A program made the translations under genes and the position numbers. A stretch of DNA of 8,190 nucleotides from an uncultured Clostridia bacterium (lineage in GTDB: Bacteria > Bacillota > Clostridia > Oscillospirales > Oscillospiraceae), in assembly GCA_937907975.1 (NCBI GenBank), contig CALEQS010000229.1:1-8190 (forward strand). The letters are read 5' to 3'. Positions within the stretch are counted from its first letter, which is position 1. Every line of letters begins with the position of its first letter. Under the pieces are notes generated by a model that saw nothing but the letters and a program-made list of their open reading frames with translations, was not told the origin of the DNA and ran no database searches. This document shows, piece by piece, positions 1-5,498 of this stretch.

Positions 1-166
1 TACGCTTACTTGCAGCGATGGCTGAGTATGGAATAACTTTGACACCCATTTTATGTGCAATTTCAAAGCCGTTAATGGGTACGCAGGATACTCCATACTT
101 TACGAACATTCTAACGACGATACGCTTGATTTCTTCGTATCTTTGATTCGATATTTTGATCGACAA
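1..166 (-). CDS. ImmA/IrrE-like protein, N-terminal part (cut by window edge)
   Basis: An open frame runs off the left edge; 55 residues are visible, beginning MSIKISNQRYEEIKR and continuing through VPINGFEIAHKMGVKV and IPYSAIAASKR. This opening (a helix, then a Val-Pro-Ile segment, a helix resembling 'IAHKMGVKV', and a strand ending in Pro-Tyr-Ser) is the usual N-terminus of ImmA/IrrE-family proteins. These are zinc proteases that cleave a partner XRE repressor. The HExxH zinc site would lie outside the window, so catalytic ability cannot be judged. The start is a TTG three bases after the stop of the XRE gene, with GAGGAG six bases upstream; the first in-frame ATG is about 20 residues further in and would remove the conserved helix. 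The tight spacing implies one transcript and translational coupling. The family call comes from recognition of the pattern, so it is moderately sure. Confidence 0.66.
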   Translation of the reverse strand, partial: MSIKISNQRYEEIKRIVVRMFVKYGVSCVPINGFEIAHKMGVKVIPYSAIAASKR

Positions 167-169
167 TCC

Positions 170-481
170 TTACTCCTCTCCGAACAGCGCATCAATCAGA
201 GCTTTCTTTTCCTGATCCGTCATAGAAGAAGCATTTCTTGCAATCATACGGCGAACTTGGTGATAGTTGAACGCATCGTTCTCAATTCCCAGAAGATAAT
301 CCGATGTTGTGTGTAACGCAGTTGCCATATTAGCAATTACGTCTGGTTTTGGTTCTCTTGTTCCGGCAATATAACGTGACATAGCGGTTTCTGTGATACC
401 GATTCGTTCAGCCAGTTCCTTCTGTTGCATGCCCCGTTTCTGAAGCATCTCAGATATTCGTTCTCCTAATGCCTTGCCCAT
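170..481 (-). CDS. XRE-family helix-turn-helix transcriptional repressor
   Basis: A 103-residue protein with a Cro/CI-type HTH over about residues 5-65. Helix 2 is around QQKELAERIGI (19-29) and the recognition helix around ITETAMSRYIAG (29-40). The typical closing motif SDYLLGIEN follows at 60-68. The last 35 residues are a charged helical tail (SSMTDQEKKALIDALF) that may serve dimerisation or contact with the ImmA partner. The ATG start has a strong AGGAGG-type site eight bases upstream. The next gene begins three bases after the stop and looks like ImmA/IrrE. In known cases (ICEBs1 ImmR/ImmA and phage analogues) such a pair holds a mobile element silent until the protease removes the repressor. 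Here that role is inferred from pairing only. The local sequence is clearly more AT-rich than the genes to the right, which fits transfer. Confidence 0.9.
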   Translation of the reverse strand: MGKALGERISEMLQKRGMQQKELAERIGITETAMSRYIAGTREPKPDVIANMATALHTTSDYLLGIENDAFNYHQVRRMIARNASSMTDQEKKALIDALFGEE

Positions 482-526
482 GATAGTTCCTCCTTTTTGT
501 CAGGTTTCGTTCACCGGCCTGATTTT

Positions 527-555
527 ATTATATTTGTAACTTGCCAAAATGCCAA
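527..555 (-). promoter_or_regulatory. Promoter of the XRE/ImmA pair with a possible operator
   Basis: On the minus strand a TTGGCA (-35, 550-555), a 17-base spacer and a perfect TATAAT (-10, 527-532) lie upstream of the XRE gene. An imperfect palindrome, CTTGCCAAAATGCCAAG at 540-556 (one mismatched pair), covers the -35 and part of the spacer. That is where an autoregulating repressor would be expected to bind. The promoter match is strong; the operator is an inference. Confidence 0.65.
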
Positions 556-627
556 GCATGATTGCAAAAGTAAAATTATTCCAAAAACAATCGATGGCAT
601 TGAGAGTGATTATCAACATCACCACAT

Positions 628-668
628 AAAAAGAAAACCGGAGAGATCCACACAGGATCTCTCCGGTT
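628..668 (-). terminator. Rho-independent terminator after the zinc-ribbon gene
   Basis: A perfect 14-pair stem (636-649 with 655-668, core CCGGAGAGATCC) has a five-base loop. On the minus strand it is followed by TTTTCTTTTT (628-637). It lies just beyond the stop of the CD1247-like gene and ends the efp transcript. Confidence 0.9.
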
Positions 669-683
669 CGGCTTAATCGGTTA

Positions 684-1142
684 TTACTCCTCGTCGGAGT
701 CGTCCTCGGCGTCCTCGTAGCCCAGTTCGATCTCGAACTCCTGGCCGCAGCCGGGGCAGACGACGCGGCCGGAATCCAGCACGCTCTTGTCCACGACCAG
801 CGTGTCGTCGCAGTTGGGACATTCCAGCTCAAAGAAGCCGTCCTCCTCGAGGGCCTGCAGGGCCTCCTCGGCGTCGTCTTCCTCGTCGTCATACTCGTCC
901 TCAGCATCGGGGAACTCCTCGCTGTAGACATAGTCCTCCAGCATAGCCAAGCTGTCGGACACATCGTCCAGCTGGTCAGCCAGTGCCTGAATGGAGTCGT
1001 CATCCTCCTCGGTGTTCAGTGACAGGTGCTCCAGAATGTCCATCATAATGGAGATCAGCTTGCCCTCGGTGGTCTTTTCGGGGTCAAATTTCAGGCCCTC
1101 GGCCACGCCCTTGAGGTAAGCAACTTTTTCGGAAAGGGTCAT
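684..1142 (-). CDS. Acidic zinc-ribbon protein with CD1247-like N-terminal domain
   Basis: A 152-residue protein in two parts. Residues 1-45 (MTLSEKVAYLKGVAEGL, then EGKLISIMMDILEHL) match the conserved N-terminal helix pair seen in Clostridia proteins named after C. difficile CD1247. A coiled, strongly acidic middle follows (about 46-100, runs of Asp and Glu). A zinc ribbon comes next with CPNC at 108-111 and CPGC at 129-132, and the tail is again acidic. The zinc-ribbon reading rests on the two CxxC pairs 17 residues apart. No enzymatic motif is visible and the function is not known to me. The gene follows efp by 70 bases on the same strand, with AAGGAGG eight bases before its ATG and a terminator after it, so the two are probably co-transcribed. 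The negative charge and position suggest a ribosome- or RNA-related accessory role, but that is speculation. Confidence 0.82.
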   Translation of the reverse strand: MTLSEKVAYLKGVAEGLKFDPEKTTEGKLISIMMDILEHLSLNTEEDDDSIQALADQLDDVSDSLAMLEDYVYSEEFPDAEDEYDDEEDDAEEALQALEEDGFFELECPNCDDTLVVDKSVLDSGRVVCPGCGQEFEIELGYEDAEDDSDEE

Positions 1143-1212
1143 GTTGTTGTCCTCCTTTCAGGAAAACAGAGTGTATTCAAAGAGAATACGGGAAAAGGCG
1201 GATGGGCGGGAA

Positions 1213-1773
1213 TTACTTTACGCGACCCATGTACTCGCCAGTACGGGTGTCGATCTGGATGCGCTCACCCTCGTTGATGAAGATGGGCACCTTGACCTCG
1301 GCACCGGTCTCCAGCTTGGCAGGCTTGGTGACGTTGGTGGCGGTGTCGCCGCGGACGCCGGGCTCGGTCTCAGTGACCTCCAGCTCGACAAAGTTGGGGA
1401 TCTCAACGGAGAACACCTTGCCCTTATAGCTGAGCAGCTTGCAGGGATCATTCTCCTTGACAAACTTGAAGTTTTCGGGCAGATCGGCCTTGGCAACGGG
1501 AGTCATCTCGAAGGTCTCGTTGTCCATGAAGTAGTAGAGATCACCGTCGTTATAGCTGTAGGTGGTCTCGATGCGGTCGATAAAGGCCTCCTCAAACTTG
1601 GTGGTGGGGTTGAAAGAGGTCTCGGTCACGGCACCGGTCACGATGTTCTTCATCTTGGTGCGCACAAAGGCGGCGCCCTTACCGGGCTTGACGTGCTGGA
1701 ACTCGACGACCATCATCAGTTTGCCTTCGTACTCGAAGGTCTTGCCGTTACGAAAATCACCGGCAGTAATCAT
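1213..1773 (-). CDS. efp: Elongation factor P
   Basis: A 186-residue protein, the normal EF-P length. EF-P binds between the ribosomal P and E sites and speeds peptide-bond formation at polyproline stretches. The N-terminal KOW-like domain runs from MITAGDFRNG to about residue 65 and carries the tip loop KPGKGAAF. Lys32 in that loop is the residue modified in many bacteria; in B. subtilis the equivalent Lys32 carries 5-aminopentanol. Two OB-fold domains follow, ending in the conserved VPIFINEGERIQIDTRTGEY. No modifying enzyme is visible nearby. The frame stays open 28 codons further upstream, but the ATG at 1773 is preferred: the conserved protein begins there and GGAGG lies eight bases before it. 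The CD1247-like gene follows 70 bases downstream. Confidence 0.97.
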   Translation of the reverse strand: MITAGDFRNGKTFEYEGKLMMVVEFQHVKPGKGAAFVRTKMKNIVTGAVTETSFNPTTKFEEAFIDRIETTYSYNDGDLYYFMDNETFEMTPVAKADLPENFKFVKENDPCKLLSYKGKVFSVEIPNFVELEVTETEPGVRGDTATNVTKPAKLETGAEVKVPIFINEGERIQIDTRTGEYMGRVK

Positions 1774-1860
1774 AATGAAATTCCTCCATGAATTAGATTT
1801 AGATCGTTCACCGGCGTAACCGGCAAAATGGGCAGAGAAAACCGCCCTATGTTTCACTTT

Positions 1861-1889
1861 ATTTTATACCAGTTTCTCTGATTTGACAA
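1861..1889 (-). promoter_or_regulatory. Promoter of efp
   Basis: On the minus strand there is TTGTCA (1884-1889), a 17-base spacer and TAAAAT (1861-1866), with TGG just before an overlapping TATAAA. It gives a 5' leader of roughly 80 bases before efp. It is back-to-back with the leuA promoter, the two -35 boxes being 42 bases apart. Confidence 0.72.
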
Positions 1890-1931
1890 GGGGCGGGCGC
1901 AATTTCCGTCATTTTGCAAGGGAAAATTTAC

Positions 1932-1960
1932 TTGACAAAGGGATTTTGTGTGCGTAGAAT
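1932..1960 (+). promoter_or_regulatory. Promoter of the T-box leader and leuA
   Basis: A perfect TTGACA (1932-1937), a 17-base spacer and TAGAAT (1955-1960). Transcription would begin near 1967, about 25 bases before the first T-box element. Confidence 0.85.
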
Positions 1961-1990
1961 AAAATCTATAAGTAAATTGCTTCCCCCAAA

Positions 1991-2262
1991 GACGATGAAG
2001 GGAGAAAAGGCTCTGCTTTTTCATTTCAGAGAGCTGCCGTTCGCTGCAAGGCAGTATGAGATCCAGAGCGCATATCTGTTCCCGGAGTTGACTGCCCGAA
2101 CGGTGCCGTTGCGCCCTATTAAGGCTGTCCGGCTGACGCCGTTATCTGTCCTGGCCTTGTTAGAGGCTGCTGAGGGCTGGCAGGCAACTGTCGGCTGAAA
2201 CAGGGTGGTATCGCGTAATTTTACGCCCCTGACGCACGTTGCAGTGGTCAGAGGCTTTTTTT
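1991..2262 (+). ncRNA. T-box riboswitch leader controlling leuA
   Basis: Stem I can be traced. The lower helix pairs GGGA (2000-2003) with TCCC (2080-2083), and above the specifier loop GCTCTG (2010-2015) pairs with CAGAGC (2064-2069). The AGAGAG bulge lies at 2028-2033. An apical hairpin pairs CTGCC with GGCAG (2034-2038/2050-2054), with a GCTGCAA loop of the type that contacts the tRNA elbow. A hairpin before the antiterminator (2176-2195, GCAA loop) fits Stem III. The T-box sequence AGGGTGGTATCGCG at 2202-2215 is nearly canonical. Its TGGT bulge would pair with an ACCA tRNA end, which suits tRNA-Leu and tRNA-Ile. The specifier is ambiguous: the 3' strand of the loop reads GCATATCTGT, allowing CTG (Leu, 2076-2078) or ATC (Ile, 2074-2076). 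Leu is favoured because leuA follows. Uncharged tRNA should stabilise the antiterminator and allow leuA expression. Confidence 0.9.
2225..2262 (+). terminator. Regulated terminator of the T-box
   Basis: GCCCCTGAC (2225-2233) pairs with GTCAGAGGC (2247-2255) with one mismatch, followed by seven T (2256-2262). Its 5' arm overlaps the 3' side of the antiterminator region, as the T-box mechanism needs. Confidence 0.88.
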
Positions 2263-2292
2263 ATTGCCCTCTGGTCAACAAACAGTTTTCCT

Positions 2293-2406
2293 CCTGTCAT
2301 CTGAGGCCGCAGGCCGAAGAATCTTACAGCACCAGCTCCTGCAGGCAGAATGCTTTTCGTCGGAGACGGGTGCTTTCAGATCCTTCGCTTCGCTCAGGAT
2401 GACGGG
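2293..2406. repeat. Palindromic interspersed repeat (MITE/REP-like) in the leuA 5' leader
   Basis: Two inverted arms of about 40 bases face each other around a 35-base centre. The left arm (2293-2333) begins CCTGTCATCTGAGG and ends CAGCACC; the right arm (2369-2406), read on the other strand, begins CCCGTCATCCTGAGCGAAGC and ends AAAGCACC. The arms resemble the widespread bacterial repeat of the GTCATTCTGAGCGAAGCGAAGAATCT type. Read in a sense frame, the right arm gives the familiar spurious peptide FQILRFAQDD, which appears as a false extension in front of LeuA. No open frame or transposase lies inside. It sits after the T-box terminator and 30 bases before the leuA start, so it forms a large hairpin in the leuA mRNA. 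Confidence 0.82.
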
Positions 2407-2436
2407 GAGGTATGGCAGAAAAAGGAGATCAAAACC

Positions 2437-4143
2437 ATGAAAGGCTACGAAAAGTATATTCCCTTCAAACCCCAGCCCATTGAGAACCGCACCTGGCCGG
2501 ACAACCTCATCACCCACGCCCCCCAGTGGTGCTCCGTGGACCTGAGAGACGGCAACCAGGCCCTCATCGACCCCATGAACATGGAGGAGAAGCTGGAGAT
2601 GTTCCATATGCTGGTGGACGAGATTGGCGTCAAGGAAGTCGAGATCGGCTTCCCCTCCGCCTCCGACACCGACTATGAGATCTGCCGCGAGCTCATCGAG
2701 GGCGGCCACATCCCCGACGATGTGACCATTCAGGTGCTGGTGCAGGCCCGGGAACACCTCATAAAAAAGACCTTTGAGGCCATCAGGGGCGCCAAGCACG
2801 TCATTTTCCACTTCTATAACTCCACCTCCACCCTCCAGCGGGAGGTTGTGTTCCGCACCGACGTGGCGGGCGTGAAGAAGATCGCCACCGATGCCGCCGA
2901 CCTCATCTATCAGATGGCCCAGCCCGTCATTGCCGAGGGCATGGATCTGCGCTTTGAGTACTCTCCCGAGTCCTTCATGGGCACCGAGATGGACGCCGCC
3001 GTGGAGATCTGCGAGGCGGTGCTGGATCACCTCCACGCCGACGAGCAGCACAAGGTCATTCTGAACCTGCCCACCACGGTGGAGAACTGTATGCCCAACC
3101 AGTTCGCCGACGAGCTGGAGTATTTCATCCGCAAGCTGCCCGGCCGTGAGCGGGCCATCATCTCCCTGCACCCCCACAATGACCGGGGCTGCGGCGTGGC
3201 CACCACCGAGGCCGGTCTGCTGGCCGGCGCGGAGCGCGTGGAGGCCTGCCTGTTCGGCAACGGCGAGCGCACCGGCAATGTGGACCTCATCACCGTGGCG
3301 CTGAATATGTATGTGCAGGGCATCGACCCGGAGCTGGACTTCAGCCATATGGACCGCATCCGCGAGATGTACGAGCGCTGCACCAAGATGCGGGTGCCCG
3401 AGCGCCAGCCCTACGCGGGGGATCTGGTGTTCACCGCCTTCTCCGGCAGCCATCAGGACGCCATCAACAAGGGCTTCAACTATATGGAGGAGACCGGCAC
3501 CGACAAGTGGATGGTGCCCTATCTGCCCATCAACCCCGCCGATCTGGGCCGGGAGTACGAGCCGGTGCGCATCAACTCCCAGTCCGGCAAGGGCGGCGCG
3601 GCCTTCATCATGAACCACAAGTTCGGCTTCGATATGCCCAAGGCCATGCACGGCGAGTTCGGCGCAGTGGTGCAGGAGGAGAGCGACCGGGTCGGCAAGG
3701 AACTGAAGGCCGACCACATCATGGAGCTGTTCGAGCGCGAATATCTGAAGGTGGACGGCCCCTACAAGCTGATCAAGCACGCCTTCCATGAGGAGACGGT
3801 GGACGGCCACAGCCAGGTCACCTTCTACGGCACCATCCAGCACGAGGACACCGTGTTCTCCGTCAACGGCGAGGGCAACGGCCCCATCGACGCCTTCTTC
3901 AACGCCATCCACGGCCAGAAGATGGACAAGCTGACCTTCGTGGACTACAAGTCCCACGCCATCACCAAGGGCTCCGACTCCGTGGCCGTGGCGTATATCC
4001 AGCTGCGGGACGACGAGACCGGCGAGGACATCTTCGGTGTCGGCGTCAGCCATAACATCAACCTGGCCCCCCTGCGCGGTATCCTCTGCGCCATCAACCG
4101 TTATCAGCGCAAGAAGGAAGCGGCCGAGGCGAAGGCCGAGTAA
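2437..4143 (+). CDS. leuA: 2-isopropylmalate synthase, long (LeuA type 2) form
   Basis: A 568-residue enzyme that condenses acetyl-CoA with 2-oxoisovalerate, the first committed step of leucine synthesis. The N-terminal TIM barrel contains DLRDGNQALIDPM (35-47, with the metal/catalytic Arg37-Asp38) and HPHNDRG with the metal-binding His245 and His247. GNGERTGNVDL follows at 274-284. A linker region (SGSHQDAINKGF) leads to the C-terminal LeuA dimer domain (about 430-555, with VNGEGNGPIDAFFNAI), where leucine feedback normally acts. The opening PxxNRTWPDNLITHAPQW and the length match the yeast/actinobacterial LeuA2 branch, not the roughly 510-residue form common in Firmicutes. The frame is open further upstream into the repeat, but the ATG at 2437 has AAGGAG nine bases before it and begins the conserved protein. 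No other leu genes follow; a hairpin comes directly after. Confidence 0.96.
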   Translation: MKGYEKYIPFKPQPIENRTWPDNLITHAPQWCSVDLRDGNQALIDPMNMEEKLEMFHMLVDEIGVKEVEIGFPSASDTDYEICRELIEGGHIPDDVTIQVLVQAREHLIKKTFEAIRGAKHVIFHFYNSTSTLQREVVFRTDVAGVKKIATDAADLIYQMAQPVIAEGMDLRFEYSPESFMGTEMDAAVEICEAVLDHLHADEQHKVILNLPTTVENCMPNQFADELEYFIRKLPGRERAIISLHPHNDRGCGVATTEAGLLAGAERVEACLFGNGERTGNVDLITVALNMYVQGIDPELDFSHMDRIREMYERCTKMRVPERQPYAGDLVFTAFSGSHQDAINKGFNYMEETGTDKWMVPYLPINPADLGREYEPVRINSQSGKGGAAFIMNHKFGFDMPKAMHGEFGAVVQEESDRVGKELKADHIMELFEREYLKVDGPYKLIKHAFHEETVDGHSQVTFYGTIQHEDTVFSVNGEGNGPIDAFFNAIHGQKMDKLTFVDYKSHAITKGSDSVAVAYIQLRDDETGEDIFGVGVSHNINLAPLRGILCAINRYQRKKEAAEAKAE

Positions 4144-4149
4144 GATCAC

Positions 4150-4196
4150 AGGAAAGAAAAAAGCGCCCCCGGAACCGATAGTTCCGGGGGCGCTTT
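4150..4196. terminator. Terminator between leuA and the NifX-like gene, probably bidirectional
   Basis: A perfect 16-pair stem (4160-4175 with 4181-4196, core GCGCCCCCGGAAC) has a CGATA loop. On the minus strand it is followed by TTTTTT-C-TTT, a strong tail for the NifX-like gene. On the plus strand only a short TTT follows, so it ends leuA less ideally, though no other leuA terminator is visible. Confidence 0.88.
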
Positions 4197-4211
4197 GCGT
4201 CTGAGAAATGA

Positions 4212-4595
4212 TCAGCCGCAGCTGTGGTGGCCGCAGGTATGGCCTTCTTTGTGCTCGTGGTCATGGTGGTGGCACTCGGTATTGGGATCATAGCGCAGGG
4301 TGCCGCCTGCAAAGGCGGCGGCGCAGAGGTCGGCATTTCCGGTGACGCCTGGGTAGAGCTCGATCCCGGCCTGAGCCAGTGCATTCCGGGCGCCGGCGCC
4401 GATGCCACCGCAGATCAGGGCGTCCGCACCCAGCTCCTTCAGCACGCCGGCCAGCGCGCCGTGGCCCTGACCGTTGGTGCTCACGATTTCACTGTGCGTG
4501 ATGGCGCCGTTTTCGATGGTGTAGACCTTGAACTGCTCCGTGTGGCCAAAGTGCTGGAACACCTGACCGTTTTCATAACAGACTGCCAGTTTCAC
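4212..4595 (-). CDS. NifX/NifB-type dinitrogenase cofactor-domain protein with His/Cys-rich tail
   Basis: A 127-residue protein. Residues 1-105 form the small ribonuclease-H-like fold of the 'dinitrogenase iron-molybdenum cofactor biosynthesis' family (NifX, NafY, and the C-terminus of NifB). Diagnostic pieces are MKLAVCYENGQVFQHFGHTE, NGQGHGALAGVLKELGADALICGGIGAGA, and GIELYPGVTGNADLCAAAFAGGTL. Stand-alone members occur in many anaerobes without nitrogenase and may bind or chaperone iron-sulfur or molybdenum cofactors; no nif gene is in the window. The tail (108-126) is dense in His and Cys, with a CxHHHDHEH cluster and a CGHHSC end, a likely metal-binding segment. The start is GTG with AGGA nine bases before it. 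The gene is a single transcription unit with its own promoter and terminator. Confidence 0.9.
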   Translation of the reverse strand: MKLAVCYENGQVFQHFGHTEQFKVYTIENGAITHSEIVSTNGQGHGALAGVLKELGADALICGGIGAGARNALAQAGIELYPGVTGNADLCAAAFAGGTLRYDPNTECHHHDHEHKEGHTCGHHSCG

Positions 4596-4631
4596 GGTAG
4601 ATCTTCCTTTCTATAAACCTATTACTCGCTT

Positions 4632-4660
4632 AGTATAAGGGTAAATACGGACGCTGTCAA
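4632..4660 (-). promoter_or_regulatory. Promoter of the NifX-like gene
   Basis: On the minus strand there is a perfect TTGACA (4655-4660), a 17-base spacer and TATACT (4632-4637). This is a near-consensus housekeeping promoter about 35 bases before the GTG start. Confidence 0.86.
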
Positions 4661-4661
4661 C

Positions 4662-4706
4662 CGCTCAGAAAATCAGGAGCCCCCGGAACCGCCGGTTCCG
4701 GGGGCT
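4662..4706 (-). terminator. Terminator after spo0A
   Basis: A perfect 13-pair stem (4678-4690 with 4694-4706, core GCCCCCGGAACC) has a three-base loop. On the minus strand it is followed by a modest T-rich tail (TGATTTTCTG). It lies 17 bases past the spo0A stop. The stem sequence is almost the same as that of the hairpin at 4160-4196. Confidence 0.82.
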
Positions 4707-4723
4707 GTTGTGTAAGCTGGGGG

Positions 4724-5479
4724 TCATCTCTGCTTTTGCTGAAGCTGGAGCCGGTCGGCGATCATGGCGATGAACTCGCTGTTGGTGGGCTTGCCCTTGG
4801 CGGAGTTCACCGTATAGCCGAAGTAGCGCTGGAGCGTCTCCAGATCGCCCCGGTCCCACGCCACCTCGATGGCGTGGCGGATGGCGCGCTCCACCCGGCT
4901 GGCGGTGGTGCCGAAGCGCTTGGCCACTTCGGGATAGAGCACCTTGGTGACGGCGTTGATCACGTCCATGTCCTCCACCGCAATAAGAATGGCCTCCCGC
5001 AGATACTGGTAGCCCTTGATATGGGCGGGCACGCCGATCTCGTGAATGATGGCGGTGACCAGTGTCTCCAGACTCTGACGGCTGGGAGAGGACTCCAGTC
5101 CGCCGAAGCGGAGCAGACGGATGCGTTCGGTGACGCTGTCCAGTCGACATGGCTTGGTCAGAAAGAAATCTGCGCCCAGTGCCGCCGACTGATTGACTAC
5201 ATTGCCTCGGGTGAAGCCAGACACCACCAGAATGGTGGGCCGATGGCCGCCCGCGTCGCTGATCTTGTGCAGCAGCTCTAATCCGTCCATGCCGCTCAGC
5301 ACCAGATCCATCACCAGTACGTCAACGCCGCCGGCGTCAATCAGCTCCAGCGCTTCGCTGCCGTCGCCCACAGAACCGATGACTTCCATATCGGTCTCTG
5401 CGGTGATTGTGTCGTTCAAAAGAATGCGGAATTCTTCATCTGCATCCGCCAGTAGAATTTTAATCGTACTCACTTGCAC
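4724..5479 (-). CDS. spo0A: Sporulation master regulator Spo0A
   Basis: A 251-residue response regulator controlling entry into sporulation. The receiver domain (about 5-124) has phosphoacceptor Asp58 in VLVMDLVLSGMDGL, switch Ser87 and Lys109 before Pro110. The first acidic position is Asp12, but the next residue, normally Asp, is Ala13 (LADADEEF). The linker is only about ten residues. The DNA-binding domain is highly conserved: IIHEIGVPAHIKGYQYLREAI (144-164), the recognition helix in TTASRVERAIRHAIEVAW (191-208), and KPTNSEFIAMIADRL. The frame extends to a TTG at 5497, but that would place the AAAGGAG site inside the gene. GTG at 5479 is five bases after GGAG and GTG at 5473 eleven bases after; the ATG at 5482 is out of frame. 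I take 5479; 5473 (249 residues) is possible. Sporulation ability is implied but unproven. Confidence 0.95.
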   Translation of the reverse strand: MQVSTIKILLADADEEFRILLNDTITAETDMEVIGSVGDGSEALELIDAGGVDVLVMDLVLSGMDGLELLHKISDAGGHRPTILVVSGFTRGNVVNQSAALGADFFLTKPCRLDSVTERIRLLRFGGLESSPSRQSLETLVTAIIHEIGVPAHIKGYQYLREAILIAVEDMDVINAVTKVLYPEVAKRFGTTASRVERAIRHAIEVAWDRGDLETLQRYFGYTVNSAKGKPTNSEFIAMIADRLQLQQKQR

Positions 5480-5488
5480 CCATACTCC

Positions 5489-5498
5489 TTTTGACAAA
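5489..5498 (-). promoter_or_regulatory. Spo0A-box-like site next to the spo0A ribosome site
   Basis: The minus strand reads TTTGTCAAAA, which fits the 0A-box consensus TTTGTCRAA. It runs straight into AAAGGAG of spo0A and lies downstream of the promoter, where bound Spo0A could block its own transcription. The site is short, so chance is possible. Confidence 0.45.

Noticed and set aside
1173..1189. Small inverted repeat GTATTC-AAAGA-GAATAC between efp and the zinc-ribbon gene
   Set aside because: Six AT-rich pairs with no T tail on the minus strand; too weak for a terminator. At most it is a minor processing hairpin.
507..1815. The 12-base word TCGTTCACCGGC occurs in the leaders of both the XRE gene (507-518) and efp (1804-1815)
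   Set aside because: One or two such 12-base coincidences are expected in a window of this size, and no palindrome or further similarity extends the match.
2275..4149. A 624-codon open frame on the minus strand, opposite leuA
   Set aside because: It is the antisense shadow of a GC-rich gene. Its product is low-complexity (Val/Gly/His/Leu-rich) with no domain, and the plus-strand frame is unmistakably LeuA.
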